Source: Sclerotiophoma versabilis (taxonomy: Eukaryota; Ascomycota; Dothideomycetes; Pleosporales; Didymellaceae). From it: a stretch of 64,000 bases of DNA. The stretch is from contig JAAROD010000015.1 of NCBI GenBank assembly GCA_012274445.1, positions 2,294,001 through 2,358,000 on the forward strand. The letters run 5' to 3'. Shown piece by piece: positions 46,590-57,537 of this stretch (position 1 is its first letter; the number at the start of each line of letters is the position of its first letter). Below the pieces are notes generated by a model that did no database searches, had not been told where the DNA came from, and was given only the letters and a program-made list of their open reading frames with translations. A program made the translations under genes and the position numbers.

Positions 46590-47534
46590 TCAGTAGCCGT
46601 AGGGTCGACCTCCAGCACGAGCCTCTTTAGCATCGCACTTGAGCTGCTCGTATTGCCTAGTGAGGTCAGGGAAAGCAACCAAGGCCTCCTGAGCGGGCAG
46701 AGGGATGTCAGCAACCACCTTGTCCCATCCAGTGTTGCGTCGACACGTTATACGGATAAGCTCTTTCATGCAGTTCAGCGCAGCTTGAATCATTTTGCGA
46801 GACCATGCCGGATCGAGGGAGCCATTAGGTTGGTTAAGGGACTGTGTGTACGGGTTGATGAGGACAGGCCAGGCAAAATTCTGCTGGCATGGATTGACAG
46901 GAGTAGTTGCGCGCTGACTATCATAGTCTTTGCCGAGTTTATAGAAAGCCGTCCAGAGCTGGTCGAACTTCCTGGCGAACGGGTTAGCCGAAGCGTCACC
47001 TAAAGCGCTGCTGCGATCGCGCTGGCCCTGACGAAAAGCCATCTCTTGGACAGCGACAGAGTCGGGAACGCCGGCTAATGAGAGGATTTGAGGCCCCCGG
47101 CAGTTGTAAGCTATGGTAGAGACGTGGGAAGCTGGAGTGATATGAGTGCCTCCAGCAGTGAGACTGGCGCCATGGTCAACGACGCAAGCAGCATAGTCGA
47201 TGCGAATAGGGGCGTTGCTGACGTTAAAGCCAAGCGAGCGGGCCTGGTCTGGTGAGCCGTACGACATCTGCACTCAGGTCAGCTGTGTCCATATTATGGA
47301 AAGCATGTAAGGTGAGTCAAGGCTCACATGCTGCTGCGGCATCCTCAAAGTGCTACAAGCTTGAACGTGCGACCTGGATAGAGTTGCTGTAAAATCTGCT
47401 CCCTCGTTGTATACAAGGAGAGAGGCACGGCTGCCAGATGATGGCGACGAGCCGAACGAGGAGCTTCTTTCGTCATGTTCAGGACCCGCTGTTGCCACCA
47501 AAGCCGCATAGGGCTTGATGGTCTGGAAGTGCAT
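46590..47534 (-). CDS. Unknown protein, possibly secreted
   Basis: Two exons (47328-47534 and 46590-47267) with a 60-nt intron (GTGAGC..TGCAG) give 294 aa. The N-terminus MHFQTIKPYAALVATAGPEH has only a weak hydrophobic core, so a signal peptide is possible but unproven. Six cysteines are spread through the second exon (CVVDH, NCRGP, NPCQQ, LNCMK, ITCRR, KCDAK), an even number that would suit disulfides outside the cell. The central part (FDQLWTAFYKLGKDYDSQRA) looks helical and folded. No family recognised. It is flanked by gene-free DNA on both sides. Confidence 0.65.
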
Positions 47535-48395
47535 TGCGGTCGATTTTCCAGTGGGACTTACGGAGCTGGGCGAGTACTACAGTGCAGGTATGTCAAGAGT
47601 CAGCTCAAACATACCCGATGGTGAGGCGTACCTGATTGTTCGACATGACTTCGAAGTGACGCGACAGGTGTATCGCTACAACGTCGCAGCAACAATGAGA
47701 CAAGTGGCGTATGCCTCGATTGGTAGCAACAACAACGGTAAGATGACGGGGTGGGGAGATGGACGAGGTGAGGGAGGTAGCTGTGGTTTTGTTTGGAGGG
47801 CGCGAGACGCGCCACCAAGCCAAGCGCGCCGATCAAAACATCTCACGATAGCTGTCGAACCACACTGTAAAACGGCTCGGTACTCATACCGCTACCTGAG
47901 GGCCGTTTGTAAGGCTGAGTGCGGGGCGAGCGCGTTTGCGTGGCCATGGGGAACGATCTAGAATAGCCACAAGAAGAGACGAGACAAACGCAGCTCATCA
48001 CCCCGCGGAGGCCGAATCCAGACTCTAGAGACCTAGGTGCATTGATATAAACAAGGCTAGGCCAAAGAAGTAGCACAGGCAGGCTAGTAGAAAAGAACGC
48101 CATAGAGCCTGAGATGGGCCTGTCTGCAGTACAGGACCTTGGTGAGACGGTGTTGATCCTAGTAAACCAAAAGGAAAGAATGAGACACGAAACGACGAAA
48201 CTTGAGGAAATACCACATCGAATTGACCGCTTTGCACAGTTGGCGCCCGCAGCTTATTATAAACATCAACCAATCCAAGCTCCTTTTGAGACTGCGTTGC
48301 AGAGAGTTATCTGCGTTTTGTCCCTCTACTATGCATTCTCACTGTTGGAGTGCACCTTTTCAGTAACCCAATTAGGTTAGTAGTGCACAGCGAAT
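47535..48395. other. Intergenic region
   Basis: Lies upstream of the preceding minus-strand gene and downstream of the next one. The open frames here are short and lack protein features. Confidence 0.55.
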
Positions 48396-49342
48396 CTAGT
48401 CTGAGTTGTGTGCCCTATTTCGTTCACCAGCCTCTTTTGCCTGGATGTATTGATACTTCAGTCGGGCCGTCTTGAGCTCTGCTTCAGCGACCTCGAGCTC
48501 AGCCTGCAACTTCTGGACCTCAAGTGGCTCATTAGACGCGTTTACGACAGCTGCAATGTCATGGCGAGCCAGAGCACCCGGGGTATCTGAGAAGGTAGAA
48601 CGAGGGCGGGTGCGTACAGCGCCGGTATGAGTGTCATTGATCTCGTCCTCATCAGAGGAAATGGTCCTGTTAATGCGACGTTCAGAAGCGCTGCGCTCAG
48701 TGGATTCGCGAACCTTGCGGCGCTTATCAGTGTGCTTCTCCTTACGGTAGAGGGTGCCATCTTCAGCGCGACGGAGACGACCTTCTGCGTGACGTTAGCT
48801 CGAATCATGCCCTAGATTCCAAACAACTTACGTTTGCGAGGAGGCTGTAGACGCGTCTCGTATACCTCATGGTTGCGCTTGCGGCCGCGCCTGGTGCCCT
48901 TCGGCAGGTCTGGCTCGTGCAGCTCTTCCAGATACGAATCGAAGGACGAGGCGGATGATTCAGACTCGGATGTTGGCTCTGGTCGGTTGGGGTGCTCATA
49001 CTCGTACTTGAGCTCCTTGATATCACCCAGACGGCACCATGGATGCTTAGCTTCATGCATCTCGACCTTAGCCCTGAGGCGTATATGGAACTCCTCCAGG
49101 TTCCCTCCATTGAGACGTGCGATGGACTTGAGATCTTTGAGAAACTGCACCCCCCAGTTCCGCGGGTCATTCTCTGTCCGGTCCTTGATGTGGTCGCGCC
49201 GCTCGCAGTCCCATGCACGCATGCGTATGTCGACAGGAATGACCTCAAGGGCAGACTTGACGTGAAAATCGGCAGCAAGTGCAGGAAGGAGGCAGTTGAC
49301 TAGATCCTGGGTGTCCGCGTTCAAAGTTTCAAAACGTCCCAT
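48396..49342 (-). CDS. Basic coiled-coil protein, unknown function
   Basis: Two exons (48832-49342 and 48396-48784) joined by a 47-nt intron (GTAAGT..ACGCAG, branch gctaac) give 299 aa. The N-terminal 110 residues look globular: MGRFETLNADTQDLVNCLLP, then DPRNWGVQFLKDLKSIARLN. An acidic/Ser-rich linker and a strongly basic stretch (RRGRKRNHEVYETR, then RKEKHTDKRRKVRE) follow, suggesting nucleic-acid or nuclear contact. Near the C-terminus, LEVQKLQAELEVAEAELKTA forms a leucine-zipper-like coiled coil. I do not recognise the family. Without splicing, the first exon would end at LFGI; the spliced version is better because the second exon keeps a long, strongly helical frame. Confidence 0.75.
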
Positions 49343-50411
49343 GGTAGCTAGTTGGTGAGAGTGTTGTATTCTTGATGAAGCTCGATGATCCTGCCTTCAA
49401 ATGAGCGTGTCGCAAAGTGAATTTGCTTGAAATAGGAGAAAGCTGAGAAACTCGCTTTTGTACTAAAGCTTTTACCAGGCGGAGCGAAAGAGTAAGGACT
49501 GCACCTTGATGTAAAGCACGTGCTGCTCCTGCTTAAGCAAGGAAGGAAGGAAATAGCGGTAGAACAAGTTGGTTGCGCTTACCGTTGGTGATCAGATTGC
49601 AAACAGTGGGGTTCTCAAATGCAAATCTGAGGTTAAGGTCAGACGTGGCAGGTATAGGGAGAGTTTGGTAAGAGGTCGCGATATATGTTTGCCTCGTTTG
49701 AAATTAGCGTGAAAGTGCCTGCCGTTCGGTGAGTCTAATCGACGCCTGGTGGGGGGTGCCTGCCGGAGCAAGTGAAAGTATTAACGGCTAACGCTGTACG
49801 TCCAACACAATAAGCTCTTCAGTGAAAGACTACTAGAGTAATTGAGAAACCCTCTTGAAAGCATGGAGAGAGTAACCAAGTTGCAGCAGTCATTCTTGAA
49901 CCCCGAAGATACTCGCTCCAATCTGTGCTTCGATGTTAAGGTTGTGAGACGCTGCGGCTTCTGGCCAAACGGTTAGTTGATCTTGCCTTTGTCTCTGCAC
50001 AGACACAAGAATTGACATAATGTGACGAATGATGGTAGACATGTTGACTAAGCAAGTGCTTGATAAAGGCTACGAGCTGCACTGAGCCGAATAAGCGTCA
50101 CAGACATGCTGCTTGCGCAGGACGCCTATCTGCGCGGTCATAACAGCCCAGAGATGTCACGGAGATGCCTCTGAAGTGATTTCCAATTAAAAGGAGATCT
50201 TTCTCTCACAAGGACAGGATGTGATGAGATGGACTTGAGATGAAAGCATCGCGAAAGACCATGCATGGTGATGTTTGGAGCGGAGCTCATTTCGGTAAAA
50301 CATTCCCCAACTTTCGCCAAAACCTTCTCCTCCCATCCGTAACGTCCCTTCTAACCACTAGACAACGACCATTGACATATAACGTCATCTCAACAACTTC
50401 CAATATACAGC
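49343..50411. other. Divergent promoter region
   Basis: Lies between a minus-strand and a plus-strand gene that point away from each other. No coding sequence is supported. Confidence 0.6.
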
Positions 50412-51356
50412 ATGGCACAAAAGCGCCCGCACCCAGAATCCATAAAAATAATCCCAGAGGTCTTCCACTCGGCCAAAATTGACGAACAGACTAGCTCCTT
50501 CATCGGCGCATTCTCTCCTAGCCTCTCAGCCGCGGTCCTGCAACGCCTCCCAGAATTTCGCACCGCAACCCACAAAATAGCAGCTTGGCGCAAGCCTTCC
50601 CGCCAAAAATCGTTAACGCCCTCAAAATCCCTCTTTGACATAGGCCACGATGACGACGGCGAGTCCTGGGCCGGTGGACGCCTGGCACGTGTTCTGAATG
50701 ACACACAGGTGTCGGGTACTGTTGTTGTTGCGCGCTGGTACGGAGGCCAGAATATTGGGCCGATCAGGTTCACGCATATTGAGAACTGCGCTAAAGAGGC
50801 GATTTGGAAGTGGAAGGTTGCAATATCAGAAGTGGAGAAGGAGGAGGCAAGTAAGAAGCAGCGGGTTGATGATGAAGCGAGGAGGACGGAGTTGGTTGAG
50901 GAGCTGGGGCAGAGAGATCGGAATATTTCTGCATTAAGGAAGTTGTTGGCCGAGAAGAAAGCAAAGTTGAGTGGGGAAGAGGTTGCGCCGCCTACACCGC
51001 AGAGGGGCGTAGAGTACGGAAAGATGGGGTTAGATGTGCTAAAGAGATTAGACAAGGCTAGAGACGCGACGATTGCGGCGATCTTGAAACAGATGGATAA
51101 AGTAGATGAAGATTTGAAGTTATTGGATGGGTTGGATGACGATGCGCTCGATGAACTGGAAAAGACGGATCCACCTGAGAAAGCTGGAGCAAATGAGTCG
51201 ATTACCGATGCAACTACAACGAAGTTGGTCGTAAAGAACGAATCCGAAATCTTGAAGGGAAAGCTCAAGACGGCAATTGAGCGTGACGCCAGTGTCTCCG
51301 CCACTACGGACGATGGGTGTGCCTCTGTCGGGCATCAGCAGCAGTCAGCCGATTGA
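50412..51356 (+). CDS. IMPACT/YIH1-related protein (UPF0029 domain) with coiled-coil tail
   Basis: A single-exon gene of 314 aa. Residues about 15-135 carry the UPF0029 (Impact N-terminal) fold: VFHSAKIDEQTSSFIGAF, ATHKIAAWR, the hallmark DDDGESWAGGRLARVL, then TVVVARWYGGQNIGPIRFTH. In yeast Yih1 and mammalian IMPACT this fold is paired with an N-terminal RWD domain and dampens Gcn2 signalling by binding Gcn1. Here the RWD domain is missing and a long charged helical tail follows (residues about 140-290), so the Gcn1 role is not assured. The start is the first ATG, about 60 bp after a ccat-rich leader. A 304-codon frame on the opposite strand is a shadow. Confidence 0.88.
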   Translation: MAQKRPHPESIKIIPEVFHSAKIDEQTSSFIGAFSPSLSAAVLQRLPEFRTATHKIAAWRKPSRQKSLTPSKSLFDIGHDDDGESWAGGRLARVLNDTQVSGTVVVARWYGGQNIGPIRFTHIENCAKEAIWKWKVAISEVEKEEASKKQRVDDEARRTELVEELGQRDRNISALRKLLAEKKAKLSGEEVAPPTPQRGVEYGKMGLDVLKRLDKARDATIAAILKQMDKVDEDLKLLDGLDDDALDELEKTDPPEKAGANESITDATTTKLVVKNESEILKGKLKTAIERDASVSATTDDGCASVGHQQQSAD

Positions 51357-52688
51357 ATTAACGAAGATGAGGATGTGAGGCCTCAAGGATGCTATTGTGG
51401 ACACAACACCCGAGGCGCGTCCTCAGACAGCTATAGAAGAGCAAAAGTTCAGATATCCCTGCACGCGAGTGGGACTTTGATCGACGAGTACTGCAAAATT
51501 TGGACGTCGTAGTATGGAGGAGCAGTTCCAGTCGATCAAACCATACAATGCAGGTCAAAAGAAGGTGTAAAGTTCCTGACAGCATGATGGAACTGAAGCA
51601 AGGATGCGAAGGTCTGAAGAACAGAGAGAAACCGCTAGTCAATTCTTTGGAGCAAGCTGGAGAGGGGTTGAATGAGGCCAACCGACCATTCCGTGCAGCG
51701 CAAGCTCAGTGAGGGGAATGGAAGTATTGATTGCGAGTATAAGAAGATGCAGAGTTCGGTTTGCGTCGATATCCAGAGAATCCAGATGTTGACATGAATC
51801 TTGGAATCCCCTATCTCAAGCCCATCTGAGAGACAAACACCGACTCCACCGTTTCTAAAACAGGGTCATGAGCGTTTGCATCTCGAGCACAACCACTCTT
51901 CTTCCTTTAAAATCGGCATGCGAAGTTGACGATGCAATGACCGACACTTTTTTTCGAATTCCACAATAAGTCGATGCTGTACTCAGTCGGCTCTTCAGGG
52001 CTATTTCCATCAACAGGTAGCTCTGCAGTGCGCTGCTTCTTGGCTTTGCAACCAGCTTCGAACTCTGACGCGCGATCACGGGTGTCTAAAGCATAGCCGA
52101 CCATCATCCATAGTAAGGTAAAAGAACGAAGGCTCAGGGTACAACTGTCCACGATTTCGACTTGAAACACACAGATTTCATTGCCAGTACTTTCATGGTT
52201 GGCGATCTGGTGCTGGGTGTCGATTGCAAGGCTCTAGAGTGCGGGGAATATCAGACGGGTGATTTGAGTTATAGTTCGACTGATGTCAAATGTCAGAAAG
52301 AGATCGGTAATACCTGGGGTAGTGCCCGTAGTTATCTCTGCCAACTGTGCTGATTCATTTTCTTCTGGCCAAGAGGGTAGTTTGAGGTTTGAGGCCTCGC
52401 GTAGCCCAGCAAAGATTTTCTGCGAATGTCAGAAGGTATAACCTTGATCCGGGCAGCGTCCTTGATAGAGTAGCGCTGAGGTTGCGTAGTAAATATACGA
52501 TCAGCTTCGGGCTCGCTCATCAGTAGCAAGTCCACTACGTCGGTGTTGAAGCACCGGCACGCGTTTGTGGAGTAACGCCGCTGCCGACCGGTAGCGCGTC
52601 TCCACATGTCAGCCCTACGACGCGGAAAGTGTCCTCAACTCGTCGCGTGCAGCTGCTGCCTCCACCACCCAACATTGTCATAGTCATC
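51357..52688. other. Intergenic region
   Basis: Between two plus-strand genes. A minus-strand frame at 51907-52170 contains a plausible polar segment (KKQRTAELPVDGNSPEEPTE) and another at 52332-52607 begins with ATG, but neither shows a domain or conserved splice structure. Confidence 0.5.
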
Positions 52689-54233
52689 ATGATCCAGGCA
52701 TTCTTACAGCGCCTGGCCGGCTGGCTCGACCGGCCGCTCTTTCCATGGAAGAAGCTGGTAGTTGGCTTCTCTCTCGCTGAATTCGCGCTCGAAAACTGGC
52801 TGCTGTTCCGTCAATACCGCGTCCTGCAACGTACTACTGTCCCCAAGGCTCTGGATAAGGAGGTTGATCACAAAACATTCGACAAATCTCAGGTAAGATT
52901 TGTGTGATTCAAGGCGTACCCTCGAGGCATTCCGCGCCTTTGAGAGTAGCATGTACTTGAACTGGAGAGGGCAGTTGCTGACAGCCCACCCCATAGGCAT
53001 ACGGCCGCGCAAAGGCCAAGTTTAGCTTCGTCTCCGCTCTCTTCGACCAGGCCAAGCACCTCGCTACCCTTTACTTCAACGTCTACCCGATTCTCTGGAC
53101 CGTCGCCGGCTCGCTCATCGCACGCTATGCCCCCGCCAGCCTCTCCGGCGAGATCCCACGGTCGTTGCTGTTCATATACCTTATGACTTGGGCCGAGACT
53201 GTCATCGGCCTGCCCTTCTCGTACTACCACCACTTTGTCCTCGAGGAGAAGTACGGCTTCAACAAGATGACAGTCAACACATGGGTCACGGACATGATCA
53301 AAGGCCAGGCTCTTGGGCTCGCCTTCGGCATCCCCATTGGCAGCGCCTTCCTTGCCATTATCAGGAAGACGGGCCAGAACTTCTTCTACTACCTGTGGGT
53401 CTTCATGCTGGCTGTGCAGATTCTCGGCATGACCATCTACCCGATCCTTATTGTCCCCTTGTTCAACAAGCTGGAACCCCTCAAGCCTGGCAAGCTCAAG
53501 GACTCTGTCGAAGCGCTCGCCTCGAAGCTCGACTTTCCTCTTTCTGAACTACAGGTCATCGATGGTAGCAAGCGCAGCGCACACAGCAACGCCTACTTCA
53601 CCGGACTGCCATGGATCGGTAAGAAGAAGATTGTCATCTTCGACACGCTGTTGGAGAAGAGCTCAGACAAGGAGGTCGAGGCAGTTTTGGGTCACGAGCT
53701 CGGACACTGGAAGATGAACCACACGTCGCGACTGCTGTTCATTGCCCAGGCTCACCTGTTCTACACCTTTGCTCTGTTCTCCGTGTTCATTAACAACCGC
53801 TCGCTCTTCACCGACTTTGGATTCTACAGGGAGCAGCCGAGCATGATTGGGTTCATTCTCTTCAACGAGATCTTGTCGCCCACAGACGCTCTCTTTAAGC
53901 TGGGCATGAACTTCTGGACCCGCAAGATGGAGTATGAAGCTGGTACGATTTGTTCCTAGTGCTAGCCTGGAGGGAAATCAATTAACTTTTACAGACGCAT
54001 TCGCCGTTGACCTCGGCTACCGCATGGAGCTCGGTGCTTCGCTGTTGAAGCTCCAGATCCAAAACCTATCCTCGATGGATGCAGACTGGTTCTACTCGTC
54101 CTTCCACCACTCGCACCCAATCCTCACTGAACGCCTCCGGGCTATGAACTGGTCCAGCAACGAGAAGCTGGTCAAGGAGGAAAAGGCAAAGGACGAGGAC
54201 AAGGCGGTGAAAGCCGGGGACCGCGAGTTGTAG
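52689..54233 (+). CDS. STE24: CAAX prenyl protease 1 (Ste24-type zinc metalloprotease, M48A)
   Basis: Three exons (52689-52892, 52997-53942, 53995-54233) give 462 aa, close to the usual 450-475. The enzyme removes the last three residues of farnesylated CAAX proteins, such as a-factor-type mating pheromone, in the ER membrane. The zinc motif HELGH is at residues 301-305 in VLGHELGHWKMNH, and the third ligand lies in the KMEYEADAFAVDLGY segment that spans the second intron. Several long hydrophobic helices precede it, with conserved FVLEEKYGFNKMT and DGSKRSAHSNAYFTGLPWIG. Introns are 104 and 52 nt. The start at 52689 (MIQAFLQRLAGWLDRPLFPW) is the first ATG in frame; the upstream extension is open but lacks ATG. 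Confidence 0.97.
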
Positions 54234-54530
54234 GAATGGATGGGTGAAGTAGACAAGCGTCGAGGGAAAAGGTCGGTGCCATTCAGCGCGATTGGAAGTA
54301 CTGGACGGGAGTGCGCAAGTGGCGGGGAGGATGCGCAGACGCCGGTCCAGGATGGTGTTTGATAGCCAATGCCTCGGACACTGGCGCCCAGCAGTGTTGC
54401 GAAGGTGCCAAGAAAGCGCAAAGTAGCTGGTCAAAGCAGGCAGGACTGAATGCGTCCAGCCTCGCTCACTCGCATGGATGGATGGACAATGCACACGCAA
54501 ACGCCGCGCTAGTGGTATCATCTCTCTCGC

Positions 54531-55142
54531 TCAACTTGATGCCGTCTCCTTCCTCTTCTGCTCATTCTCCTTCTTCCTCTGCGCATCTCTCTCCTTCTTC
54601 GCCTTCTTGCGCGCCTCCTTGTCCAGTTTCGCATCAGCGCCCTTGCGCTTCTCCCCCGCCACTTGGACTTGGGGCTCCTCGCCACCTTCCTGCACGACAT
54701 TCGATCGGTCGCCCAGCTCGCCAATCTCGACCTCGCCCTGCTCCCGCTCGTAGGCTTCCTTGTCCTGCCACTCGACCTCGACGGTGGCAGGCTCGGGATG
54801 GGTGGATGTGGTCTTGTTGGCCTTGGCCTTGGCTCTGTTGCCTTTCCACGTCTTCTCCCCCGCTGCTCCCTTCTCTTCCTCGGGTTCAGGTGTAGGCTCC
54901 GGGTCCAGGAACTCGCCGCGCAGGCCGGCCGCGATTCGGCGCAGGTTGTGCATGAGCACGCCGCCCGTGGGGCCGCCGTGCGAGGAGAAGGTGACGCCGG
55001 TCGGGGTGATGAGGGCGTCCGGGTGCAGGTGCGGGTGGGCCTCGGAGTTGGCGATGTAGGTCTGCAGCATGGTCGAGGCCTCGGCGACGGTGACGGGCTT
55101 GCTCGCGATGAGGCGGTGCGGAGGAGGCGCGTCGGGGACCAT
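54531..55142 (-). CDS. Small basic protein, possible RNA polymerase I subunit Rpa14
   Basis: A single-exon reading of 203 aa from the first ATG (MVPDAPPPHRLIASKPVTVA). Residues about 10-85 look folded: VTVAEASTMLQTYIANSE, PDALITPTGVTF and GVLMHNLRRIAAGLRGEFL. This pattern of a helix followed by LRRI..GLRGE resembles, from memory, fungal Rpa14, a subunit of the A14/A43 stalk of RNA polymerase I. The C-terminal half is highly charged and ends in a Lys/Arg/Glu-rich helix (KEARKKAKKERDAQRKKENE). The frame continues upstream without an ATG. It is tail-to-tail with STE24 and head-to-head with the bL34m gene (311 bp apart). The family call is uncertain. Confidence 0.6.
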   Translation of the reverse strand: MVPDAPPPHRLIASKPVTVAEASTMLQTYIANSEAHPHLHPDALITPTGVTFSSHGGPTGGVLMHNLRRIAAGLRGEFLDPEPTPEPEEEKGAAGEKTWKGNRAKAKANKTTSTHPEPATVEVEWQDKEAYEREQGEVEIGELGDRSNVVQEGGEEPQVQVAGEKRKGADAKLDKEARKKAKKERDAQRKKENEQKRKETASS

Positions 55143-55453
55143 GCTGGCGGCTGTGCAGATGCGGGCGGCGAGAGACTGGGCAATGCGGGCGGCACGAAGG
55201 CGCAGGACCTGAGCTGGGGATTGCCAGAGAGCAGGCCGGGCGCGGGCTGCAGCTGCGACTTTTCTGCGCACGGACGCACAGCCTAGCGCGGGTTTTCTGT
55301 CGGCGAGCGAGCGGAGGTCGCTGGCACGGCATCACCACCTCGACACGCGCTGCACCCCGGCTGTCGTCGCCTGCCACGCCTGCCACGCCTGCCACGCCCG
55401 CCCCGCCCGAGCTCCTCTGCGTCCGACGCTGTCACGGGCACCGCCGACACAGC
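55143..55453. promoter_or_regulatory. Short bidirectional promoter region
   Basis: 311 bp between the start codons of the Rpa14-like gene (minus) and the bL34m gene (plus). It is very GC-rich, with a run of ctgccacgc units at about 55373-55397. No TATA box is evident. Confidence 0.5.
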
Positions 55454-55894
55454 ATGAACGCCCTCCGCTGCCTGCGCGCCGCCGCCGCGCGCCCAGCAGC
55501 CCTCCCCAGGCCGCCCATCGCGCACCAGTACGGCACCCAAGCCCGCCCGCCGCACACAGACCGATGCTGATGATCCAGGGCCCGCAACATGTCGCTCCTG
55601 AACGCCCGCCGACCGATGCTCGCGCCCTGCTCGCGACCCCCGACCCTCGCCGCCCCCGGCGCGCCCTGCTCCGCCGCCACAGCCCCGTCCGAGACGCTCG
55701 ATCTCATGGCCAGGATCTCTGCCTCTCCCGCCTTCGCCGGCGTCCAGATCCGATGCGGCCCCCGAGACACATACAACCCCTCGCACATCGTCCGCAAGCG
55801 GAGACACGGCTTCCTGACCCGGCTGAGGACGAAGAAGGGGAGGAAGCTGCTGATGAGGAGGCTGACTAGGGGGCGCTGGAACCTCAGCCACTGA
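55454..55894 (+). CDS. Mitochondrial large-subunit ribosomal protein bL34m
   Basis: Two exons (55454-55527 and 55579-55894) give 129 aa. The C-terminal 45 residues are the L34 signature: TYNPSHIVRKRRHGFLTRLR then KKGRKLLMRRLTRGRWNLSH. The preceding block with QIRCGPR is typical of fungal mitochondrial forms. The 51-nt intron (GTACGG..GATCCAG, branch tgctgat) removes a TGATGA that would otherwise separate the N-terminus MNALRCLRAAAARPAALPRP, which looks like a mitochondrial presequence, from the body. A shorter version starting at 55589 (MSLLNARRP) would be 101 aa. I prefer the spliced form because the branch site is ideal and the joined frame is intact. Confidence 0.88.
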
Positions 55895-56568
55895 GAGCAT
55901 CAGCCTGGCCCGGGGTCGGGCAGAGGAGCGTCTCGTGACGCTCATGACGACGTGAGATCACGGGATGCACAGTGCCCGCGCAGACGGCGAGGCTCACCGA
56001 GCTCGACCCGCATGCTAGAGGCCTGGCTGGGAGGTCAGGCGCTGTTTGTATATCTACTGTACCCGGCGCGCATCACTGCCGTCTGATAGATCATGTACAC
56101 CAACCTTCAACCCAAATCATTTCACACAAGCTCTCCATCTTCCCTTCCTGGATGCTCGTCCGCTTTCGGATACGGCGCGCACATGCCCGTGACAGCGTGC
56201 CCTAGCGCGAATCTGCTGAGCCACAACTTGGTGCAGACACCGTGGCCCAGTCACCTTGAACGAGTGGCCGGTCACATGCCCTAGATGACGAAGCGAAAAC
56301 CAAACACTGCAACTCACTCACAGCTATTCCTGGCCTTCACAAGGCGGATATCCGGCGCCTCACCCTAGTCCACGCTGTGCGGGGAAAGCGCATCCAGGGT
56401 CGATCTTGAACCCCACCTGCCACTCGTGCACACTGAAAGTCGACGCCTCAAGCCTGGAACACAGTCATGACGCTACATAAACCATCTTAAATCTCCTCCC
56501 ACCCGACAGGCCATCCCAGCACAAACACACATCAAACCCTCCATCGCCTACCACCTCACCACCTCACA
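55895..56568. other. Intergenic region
   Basis: Between two plus-strand genes. The last 60 bp before the next ATG are a C/A-rich, G-poor leader (ccatcgcctaccacctcacc), usual for the 5' untranslated region of an expressed fungal gene. No other gene is supported. Confidence 0.6.
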
Positions 56569-57065
56569 ATGAACAGCCCAATGCCCACACCTCCAGGCGC
56601 CCTCACCCGTCTTCCTCAGATCAAGCAATCCAACAAGAACCTGCTTTCCGCCCTTGAGTCTCATCCAGCTTTCCCCAACCAGCAACAAGCCCGTTCTGGC
56701 AAGGTGTACTTCATGCATGACTTCGCCTCCCGCACAGATGCCATGTTCGAATCCATTCTAAACGACGCCCCTGCCCCGGATACCCCGGCTACCAGGGGCT
56801 CGGTGCCGCAGGCGAAGCCGAGTACCATGACGGAGAAGCAGAGGAATGAGTTGAAGGGGGATGCCGTGGGGAGGTGTCTGATGTGAGCTTCCTGATCCAC
56901 GCTTGGAACGGCCGGACTGATCATCTTTGCAGGCTGCACTCAATGATCACAGACACGACGGGTATGACTGCCATGATGTTTGGCGAGCAGCCGGGGAGGG
57001 GTGTGGAGCTTGGTGATGCCGTGAAGAGGGCTAGTCAGGAGCTTGTGCAGGTCATTGAGGGCTGA
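56569..57065 (+). CDS. Small unknown protein
   Basis: Two exons (56569-56882 and 56933-57065) with a 50-nt intron (GTGAGC..TTTGCAG) give 148 aa. The first 30 residues are Pro-rich (MNSPMPTPPGALTRLPQIKQ). The middle contains KVYFMHDFASRTDAMFESIL. The C-terminal part, spliced in by exon 2, looks helical (TGMTAMMFGEQPGRGVELGD then KRASQELVQVIEG). There is no signal peptide or membrane helix. The clean splice and typical leader argue for a real gene. No family recognised. Confidence 0.75.
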
Positions 57066-57537
57066 TAGGTAGAGCATACCTGACGTCCTCTCTATGCTAT
57101 TTACCGTTCTTCATCAGACACGAATTGGTCTTGCTTCGTGGAGCGATTACAAGTAGACAAGAGTACGTGAGTTCGTATCGATTAGGCCGACCCCAACATC
57201 CGTACGACCGAGCTGACATCTCTTGCGGTTGCACTATCATCTCTACCAGCAGTAGCAGCAGCAATCTGCAGAACAAGACACGGACCAACTACAACTTTGG
57301 ATCAAGTACTACAAAAGTCAAGTCGAGCGTAGGCACCACCAGAAGTTGACGTCTTAAAGAGCGAATCTATTCTACATGACAGTACCGGATACAAGGCTAC
57401 AGAATGTCGCCCGTAAAGTCATACAGCAGTCATTTTCGTCAACTCGTAATCCATCGCACCTCAACGCCAACAACTCTTCGAAAATTCCAACGTCTTCAAT
57501 CGTCCAATGTCTTCCATCGTACCACATCCGAACTCGT
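57066..57537. other. Intergenic region between convergent genes
   Basis: Holds the 3' untranslated regions of the 148-aa gene and of the tmpL-like gene. Short frames here are not gene-like. Confidence 0.6.

Noticed and set aside
50390..51304. 304-codon minus-strand frame rich in Ser and Phe
   Set aside because: It is the exact shadow of the IMPACT-type gene, whose UPF0029 motifs are unmistakable on the plus strand.
54518..55279. 253-codon Arg/Pro/Ser-rich minus-strand frame
   Set aside because: It is a shifted reading of the Rpa14-like gene; the other frame has helical, motif-like sequence.
55283..55945. 220-codon minus-strand frame overlapping the bL34m gene
   Set aside because: It is a shadow of the GC-rich bL34m gene and its upstream DNA.
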